In this document: positions 58,806-64,000 of the stretch, piece by piece
How the letters are laid out: each line of letters starts with the position of its first letter
Numbering within the stretch: position 1 is the stretch's first letter
NCBI GenBank assembly: GCA_964344155.1
Contig: CAYFMG010000002.1
Span: 1-64,000, forward strand
Direction: 5' to 3'
From: UBA6164 sp964344155
GTDB lineage: Bacteria; Patescibacteriota; Gracilibacteria; BD1-5; UBA6164
Length of the DNA stretch: 64,000 nt
Position numbers and translations under genes: made by a program
The notes under the pieces: generated by a model
What the model was told of the DNA's origin: nothing
Database searches by the model: none
The model's input: the letters and a program-made list of their open reading frames with translations, nothing else

Positions 58806-59753
58806 TTAGATTATATTATTATATATTTCATCTATTGTTTTTTTGTATTGATTTAACATAAATTTATAATATTTCTTTTTACTTCATGAATTACAAGATG
58901 AAATAGAGTTAGAATAAGATGTTTTATTTTCTTTAAAAACTATTATTGGAAACATTCAGTTTTGTAATAATATTTTATTCATTAAAAATCTTCATGTTCT
59001 TCAGTTTCAATTTTCAAATGGATGAATTTGTTCATATTTCAAATGAAAATCAAAGGCATTTTTAAGGGAAAAAATTTTTTTCTTATTTTTCTTATAAATA
59101 AAGATTAAAGAGTTTATTTCTTCTGAAACTTTGTCAGGTTTTGTTGTTGTATTATTATTAACTATATTTTCAATTTTTTTAAATCATCTAGGATATTTAT
59201 TTCCATTTTCTTGTAATAGGTTTTTTGTAAGTATATGGTATAATTTTTTTATATTGCTTTCATTGAATATAAACTTTGTATTTATAAAATTCCATGTTTG
59301 TACAGAATTTTTAACTTCTTTGATTTCATTTTCTACTTTATATTTATATTTTTTATTTTTTATTATTTTTTCTACTTCTTCTCATGGGATTTTACTTCCT
59401 TCTATATTATTTGAATTATAAATAAATTTTATAGGAAATTCTTCTTCATACCATTGTTTTACTTGTTTTCATTGGTTATATATTTTTATTTCTACTCATG
59501 GTAGTTTTATTAATTCTATATTATTTTTTAAAAATATAGACTTATAAACAATTTCTTTTAGAACTTCTTTGTTATATATCTCTTTTTCAAATTCTTTATA
59601 TTTATCTAAACTAAAAAAATAGTTACATTCTTTTTCTGTAATATTAATAAGATTTGTTTCATCAATTTGTTCTGAATGTATTTTTGTAAGAAACTTTTTT
59701 GCAAAAGATTTTTTAACTAAAAACATTCATGATTCCTTTTTCTCTATATACAT
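58806..59753 (-). CDS. Fic-domain AMP/UMP-transferase-like protein
   Basis: A 315-residue Fic protein that would transfer a nucleotide monophosphate to a hydroxyl side chain. The core motif is EQIHPFENGNGRTGRFLMNK (HPFxxGNGRxxR) near residue 240, complete with its catalytic His. An inhibitory helix of class II type is visible upstream (IYNSNNIEGSKI, matching S/TxxxEG) near residue 120. N-terminal 90 residues are an unknown helical region. Both glycines of GNGR and the preceding ones use TGA. It could act on host or own proteins. Confidence 0.93.
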
Positions 59754-59913
59754 TTTTTTATTTTTTATTTTCTAGGTACCCATATACTACCACTTTTACT
59801 ATAAAAAGTCAAATTTATTATTTTTATTTTTAGAAAAATGGGATTATATAAAGCTTAATCAAGGTAGACCTTTTTGTTATAGTTTTTACTATTTTATGCA
59901 ACAAAAAAAAGAG
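59754..59913. other. Intergenic region with terminator-like ATGCAACAAAAAAA segment
   Basis: The 160-bp gap holds the Fic upstream region and, at about 59896-59922, TATGCAACAAAAAAAAGAGC followed by GAGCTAAAGCTC, a hairpin that ends the toxin gene. A very similar segment is at 60597-60632. Confidence 0.5.
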
Positions 59914-60264
59914 CTAAAGCTCTACAATTCTATAGATTTGATCATCCTCAAAGTCTTTTATAACTTTATAAAAATCATTTTCAAAATTATCAATAATATT
60001 TGATTTAAAAATATTTTTTCATAATTTTGTTTCTTTTTTTAGTATTGTAATAGGAAAATAATACTTCCCTACTTTTGTTAATGTAATAAGTCTTTTTTTC
60101 TTAGAATCTAGATAATCTTTGTATATACAGAAACCTTTCCATTCTCATAGGTCTATATATGATATACCTTTTTTATATTTTGAGATTTCTTTAATTATTA
60201 TTTCTTCTTCAATTTTTAATTTTTCTAATTTCTTTTTAAAGGAATTTGTTATTATAATTTTCAC
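59914..60264 (-). CDS. Putative toxin (RelE/HigB-like position)
   Basis: A 116-residue basic protein starting at GTG 60264, which overlaps the end of the upstream antitoxin-like gene by 13 bp. KISKYKKGISYIDLGEWKGF-like and TLTKVGKYYFPITILKKETK-like strands suggest a small alpha/beta toxin fold but the RelE/HigB signature is weak. The classification rests mainly on the antitoxin-toxin gene order, the overlap and the size. mRNA interferase activity is an assumption. Confidence 0.6.
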
Positions 60265-60512
60265 TGTTTTTCTTTTTTAATAATAAGGTCATTGAATTTA
60301 TCTAGGGATCATTTTTGTTCTAAAGTATCCATTGATTCTATTATTCAATTATCTATTTCATTATCAAAATTATATTCTTGCCATAGTTCAAAAGGTATTA
60401 CCACAAATTCTTTTTTACTTCTTCTTCAAATATATTCTATTTTTCTATCATATCTTATATTATCTAGTATTTCTCACATATTTTTTCTAAATGTTGTTGC
60501 TGAATATGTCAT
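60252..60512 (-). CDS. Phd/YefM-like antitoxin
   Basis: An 86-residue protein. MTYSATTFRKNMGEILDNIR is a typical YefM/Phd N-terminus (S.t.fR.n...ild.i), followed by KIEYIGRRSKKEFVVIPFEL, where homologues have v.It..g...vvl. The acidic C-terminal half (NEIDNGIIESMDTLEQKG) would contact the toxin. It overlaps the toxin start. Repeated AAGTAAATT boxes lie directly upstream. Confidence 0.8.
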
Positions 60513-60528
60513 TTTTATATTATTTTTT

Positions 60529-60600
60529 AAGTAAATTGAGTATTTTAAGTAAATTACTTAATTTGAATTATATACAAAATTTATAATAATTCAAATTTAT
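60529..60600 (-). promoter_or_regulatory. Operator-like repeats upstream of the YefM-like antitoxin
   Basis: AAGTAAATT occurs at 60529-60537 and 60547-60555 (18 bp apart), the latter merging with AATTACTTAATT, and TTGAATTAT ... ATAATAATTCAA forms a longer inverted repeat at 60563-60594. Confidence 0.55.
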
Positions 60601-60601
60601 G

Positions 60602-60635
60602 CAACAAAAAAAGAGCTTTTAGCTCTTTTTTATTT
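60602..60635 (-). terminator. Terminator of the 892-residue protein gene
   Basis: AAAAAAGAGCT/AGCTCTTTTTT with TTT loop; overlaps the stop. Confidence 0.8.
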
Positions 60636-63308
60636 TGCTTTTTTATCTAATTTTTGTAATCCACTTTCTATTTTATTTTTATATTCTTCTTCATTTCATA
60701 TTTCAACTCTTGTATCCATAAATGTTCCAGAATTGTTTAATTCAATATAGTATTCTCTTTTAGTATTTCCTGAGAAGAAATCTTGTTTATCAACGTATCC
60801 TAATAATACATCTTCTTTTTTACCATCTTTTCCCCATGTTCATAGTACTTTTTGCCCTAATAGGTTAGGTTCTATTTTATCTAATTTATCAACTATTTTT
60901 TTATCTACTGATATATTATCTAATCCATCAAAGTTTTCTACTACCTCTTCTGTTTCAGTAGCTATAGTAGGTTCTGATTCTGGACTAACTGTAAGTTCTA
61001 CTACTTCAGGAGTTTCTACTTTTACTTCAGCTTCAACTTTTTTAGGATGTTCTTTATTATATTTTTCTATTAATTCAGCTTTTGCTGTATCAATTTGTTT
61101 ATCTTTTGGAGCTTTATCAAATTTTTTAGAATAAGCAAAGTTAAATCCTGGTACATCTAATTCAACTACATGTTCTACGGTTTTATTACCTAAAAAATCT
61201 TCATGTTCATATGTTTCAACAATAACATTTGCTTCAGTACCATCATTTAAAGTAACTCTACCTTTTATTTTATCACCATATACCGCATTATCAATTTTTT
61301 CTTCTACCTTATCAGCAAAAGTTTTTTCTTCAGCTTGTGTTGGAGCTGTATCAATAGGTGTTTCTTGTTGTTGAGTTTTAGGTTCTGAAGTAAAATCATA
61401 GACTACTTCATCTCAATCACTTTGTGTAACACTTTCAACACTATCTACTGCACTATTTATAGCACTTGTTAAATCTTCCACAACATCTTTAGCAGCTTCT
61501 TTAAGATCATTAAGAGTAGAAGTAGTTATTTTATTTAATGAGTCATTTAAATCCATACCTAATCAGCTACTCATTCAAACAATTATACCTCCAATTTCTT
61601 TACTTATTGTATCTATTTCCTCCTGAGATTTCCCTTTTAATAATCATTCATAATACTCTTGTAAATTAGTTTTAAAGTCTTCATATTTATCTCATTTTAA
61701 GAAAATTGCTTCTCAAGTTTCATTATCAGTAGCTGATTTTCTTATAAATTTCATTACAGATTCATAATCAGGATGATCCGTCTTTTTTAATACGTCTAAT
61801 AATTTTGCCATTTTTTCAGAATCAAATAGACCTTCTATTCTTTGTTTTTCCGCTTCTTCTGCTGCTTTTTTTTCTGCCTCTTTTACCTTTTTTATTTCTT
61901 GTATTTTATTATTTCATTTTGTAAATATATCTTTGACTAATTGACTTATTCTATTAAACTTTTCTACTAATTTATTTCTCTCACCCATTACTATATTTAA
62001 AGTATCTCAATTAAGTAAATCTGAAATAGATTCTAATCCTGATCTTATAGACGTATCTAAATTATTTAAAAGTTTATTAATATCTTTTTTAGTATCAGCA
62101 GAATCTATTTGTCTAGATATATTATTAATATTTCCTTCTATACCTGATAATTCATTCATTTTTTTAGTAATAAGCTCTTTTGCTTCATTTTGTTCTATCT
62201 CATATATTTTTGTATTTATATCGTTAACTAAAACTACAATTGGTCTTCTGACAGCATCTATTTTGTCAATTAATTTACTCATATCTCACTCTACAAGTAA
62301 ATCTAATGCAAAATTATCTGATTCTAATTGTGTATTTAATTTATCTAACTCCTCTATATATCATCTTAATTGTTCTTTTGTTACTCATACTTTACTTACT
62401 TCATCTGTTATTCTATCAACTTCAGGATTAACTTCACTAATTGCTTCATCAACAGCTATTTCAACATCTTTTTGTTTTTGTTCTATCGCTTGTTTTTTTG
62501 AATTAATACTATTTTCTAAATCAGTTATTTTGTCTTGTTCTAATCATTCTTCTTCTAATTTATCTAATTTTCCTTTTACATTACCTAGTTTTGTTAATAC
62601 TTCTGAAACTTGATTTGCTTCTGTTATTTCACTAATATCTATATTCTTAACTTCTGAAACTAGTTTTTCATATTGTTGATTAATTTCTGCTTCAATATTA
62701 TCATTTAATATATTTTTATTAATTTTTCATAATCTATCTACTTCTTCTTCACCTTTATCCATAGCTATTCATCAAGACCATATAGCTTTTTCATCATCAT
62801 TAATTGTAGAACCTTCATAAGTTAATCTTAATATATCTGCTTCTCCAGTAGCATCATATCTAATATCTATTTCTCAATCTTTAACATCTATACCATTAAA
62901 TGCTTCATCTTTAAACTCCCTTTTATAAAGAAAAGAACTTGTATCTGTTAATTTTGCCTCAATAGCAGACCATTCTGGTAATTCTTTTTGTACACTTGCT
63001 TTAACAAGACCTTTAAATTTATTATATTCATCTTCAGTCTTAGCAGAGAAACCTTGATTAAGCATATCATTAACCATTTCTTTTAATCCAATTTTTGTTT
63101 GTTCTTCAATTTCATCCATATTTTCAGCTATAATATTAGCCTCTTCTGAATCAAGTCCATCAGCAACAGCTTGTTTTAATGCTTTTAATTCAGATAAGGA
63201 ATCATCTGTCTTACTAAAAGCTTCAGCAGTTAATTGTGTTTCAGCTGAAAAATCATTTTTAATGAATGATAAAAACATTTTTTTGTACATTTCTAGTGTT
63301 GTAAACAT
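60630..63308 (-). CDS. Large coiled-coil protein, unknown
   Basis: An 892-residue protein, the largest in the window. Residues 1-140 are helical (LEMYKKMFLSFIKNDFSAET), 150-200 include a short beta part (EIDIRYDATGEADILRLTYE), 200-500 are coiled coil with heptads (KLDKLEEEWLEQDKIT-type, NINNISRQIDSADTKKDINK), 500-620 helical, then a Thr/Pro/Glu linker (EPKTQQQETPIDTAPTQAEE) with two similar beta repeats after it (KIKGRVTLNDGTEANVIVET...; KIEPNLLGQKV...REYYIELN). No signal peptide. About ten TGA codons split it under the standard code. No family recognised; a structural or effector role is possible. Confidence 0.7.
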
Positions 63309-63394
63309 AGTATCTTATGTTAATAAATAAGTATTAAATTTAAATTACATATTTATTTTACCATATTTTCCCTTTTTTTTGCAAATTTTAAACA
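63309..63394. other. Promoter region of the large coiled-coil gene
   Basis: An A/T-rich stretch with TTTATTTATTA-type sequence; no clear -35/-10 pair. It borders the next island. Confidence 0.3.
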
Positions 63395-63433
63395 CAAAAA
63401 AAATGACCACCGCTTTCGCGGTAGCCATTTTTG
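63395..63433 (-). terminator. Terminator of island F
   Basis: On the minus strand AAATGGCTACCGC/GCGGTGGTCATTT with GAAA loop and a long T tail. Confidence 0.85.
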
Positions 63434-63448
63434 TTAGGGTTTCAGAAA

Positions 63449-63664
63449 TCACTTAGATGGATTCCACTCCAAAGGAGTGTTATCAATCCGGATTTCATCT
63501 TCCATTTGAACGCTCTGCTGAGCCTCGTAAGAAATTACGAGTCTCGGCCCATGTACAGTGTCACTCTGCTGAGAGGTAGCCTTTACAGTACTTGCATTAT
63601 TCATACATGCACTCATAGACAAACCAATAAGCAGAACTGAGATCAGTTTAACTACCCGTGACAT
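63449..63664 (-). CDS. Small lipoprotein of island F
   Basis: A 71-residue protein with a lipoprotein signal (VVKLISVLLIGLSMSAC, lipobox SMSAC, Cys near residue 20). The mature part is short and ends IRIDNTPLEWNPSK. Codons CGG, CCC, CGC and GCC are frequent and there is no TGA; base composition is far above that of the neighbours. It lies 9 bp after the next gene's stop and is co-transcribed with it. No family recognised. Confidence 0.7.
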   Translation of the reverse strand: MSRVVKLISVLLIGLSMSACMNNASTVKATSQQSDTVHGPRLVISYEAQQSVQMEDEIRIDNTPLEWNPSK

Positions 63665-63673
63665 TGTTCAGCC

Positions 63674-64000
63674 TTAGCGCTGGTATGGAAGAACGTTACC
63701 AGTTACGGTAGTATCACCCATACGAGTTGGCTGTGTAGCCTTGTAGGAAACCTTCATCTTGTTACCATCAGCATAGAAGCCTCCGAAACGACTATTAACG
63801 TAAGCATGGACATCATCCATACTGACACAGCTCCCTTTCAGATCAGCGATATCAGCCTTGTTGGCCGCAACCTGCACAGACTCAGCCTTCTGGGTAGCAA
63901 AATGCTGAGTAATGGCACCGTTCACATTATTCATGTAAGAGTCGCTACCATTTCCCTTCGATGCACCAGCTGAAAACAGGTCTCCTGCATTTGCTCCCAT
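63674..64000 (-). CDS. Protein of island F, runs off the window
   Basis: At least 108 codons are visible; the frame is open at the right edge, so the ATG there may not be the true start. The part seen is Ala/Asn/Ser-rich (GDLFSAGASKGNGSDSYMNN, QKAESVQVAANKADIADLKG) and ends VSYKATQPTRMGDTTV, NVLPYQR. The composition is near 50 percent GC with no TGA. Its phrase YKATQPTRMG is similar to YEAQQSVQME of the downstream lipoprotein, hinting at related domains. Source and function unknown. Confidence 0.65.
   Translation of the reverse strand: MGANAGDLFSAGASKGNGSDSYMNNVNGAITQHFATQKAESVQVAANKADIADLKGSCVSMDDVHAYVNSRFGGFYADGNKMKVSYKATQPTRMGDTTVTGNVLPYQR

Noticed and set aside
62263..62613. 116-codon plus-strand open frame
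   Set aside because: Antisense of the coiled-coil protein, low complexity Ser-rich.
1..64000. CRISPR array
   Set aside because: No run of short direct repeats with unique spacers; the only regular array is the four 8-bp operators at 35745-35815.

Overview
The window is a very AT-rich bacterial sequence in which nearly every long gene is open only if TGA is read as glycine (translation table 25). In-frame TGA falls on conserved glycines: the Walker A loops of PilB, PilT and FtsE, the GNGR motif of a Fic protein, the DxG of phosphatases, and many positions in FtsZ, FtsA, MurG, RecJ and PNPase. Stops are TAA or TAG. This code, the compact genes and the lack of Shine-Dalgarno sequences in front of the native genes point to Absconditabacteria (SR1) or Gracilibacteria, the CPR/Patescibacteria lineages that recode UGA.

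Layout. 1-15.5 kb: a type IV pilus region (major pilin, several minor or pseudopilins, PilB, PilC, PilT), with VTC-domain, FtsE-type ABC ATPase, HisRS, a long acidic membrane-anchored protein, a PP2C/SpoIIE-type phosphatase and a surface protein with an IPETG sorting-like tail. 15.5-25.9 kb: RuvX, bL9, NusA, a secreted S74-chaperone protein, FtsA-FtsZ, a second phosphatase, a VirB4-like ATPase, uL11, tRNA-Glu. 27-35.8 kb: TM2, Nif3, patatin and YiiX-like genes that each carry a -1 frame change at an A7 tract, YggS, a metallopeptidase, YigZ, a DUF559 gene between long repeats, DUF2130, RecX-like and a MazF module with a striking operator array. 38-50.9 kb: hybrid histidine kinase, RecJ, a second MazF-like gene, a large serine recombinase antisense to a tRNA-Arg, a HisRS-like paralogue, PAP2, MurG, CYTH and a truncated response regulator. 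51-63.3 kb: a HELRH protein, PNPase, a Gly/Cys/His-tailed small protein, AI-2E-type transporter, EngB, Fic, a toxin-antitoxin pair and an 892-residue coiled-coil protein.

Scattered between these are at least six short islands of a different character (about 26.0-26.97, 32.28-32.67, 35.82-38.23, 45.43-45.80, 50.87-51.19 and 63.4-64.0 kb, perhaps also 58.1-58.24 kb). Their genes use TGG/GGN and CGN codons normally, have no internal TGA, have strong Shine-Dalgarno sequences, strong hairpin terminators, and in most cases a TTGACW-16 bp-TATAAT promoter. They include a complete threonine synthase and several small secreted or membrane proteins. They look like DNA from a standard-code bacterium or its phage. 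One island abuts a response-regulator gene that has lost its 5' end. Lateral transfer and chimeric assembly both remain possible.

All coordinates of native genes were read by hand with TGA as Gly; products are assigned from motifs and family resemblance, without database searches.
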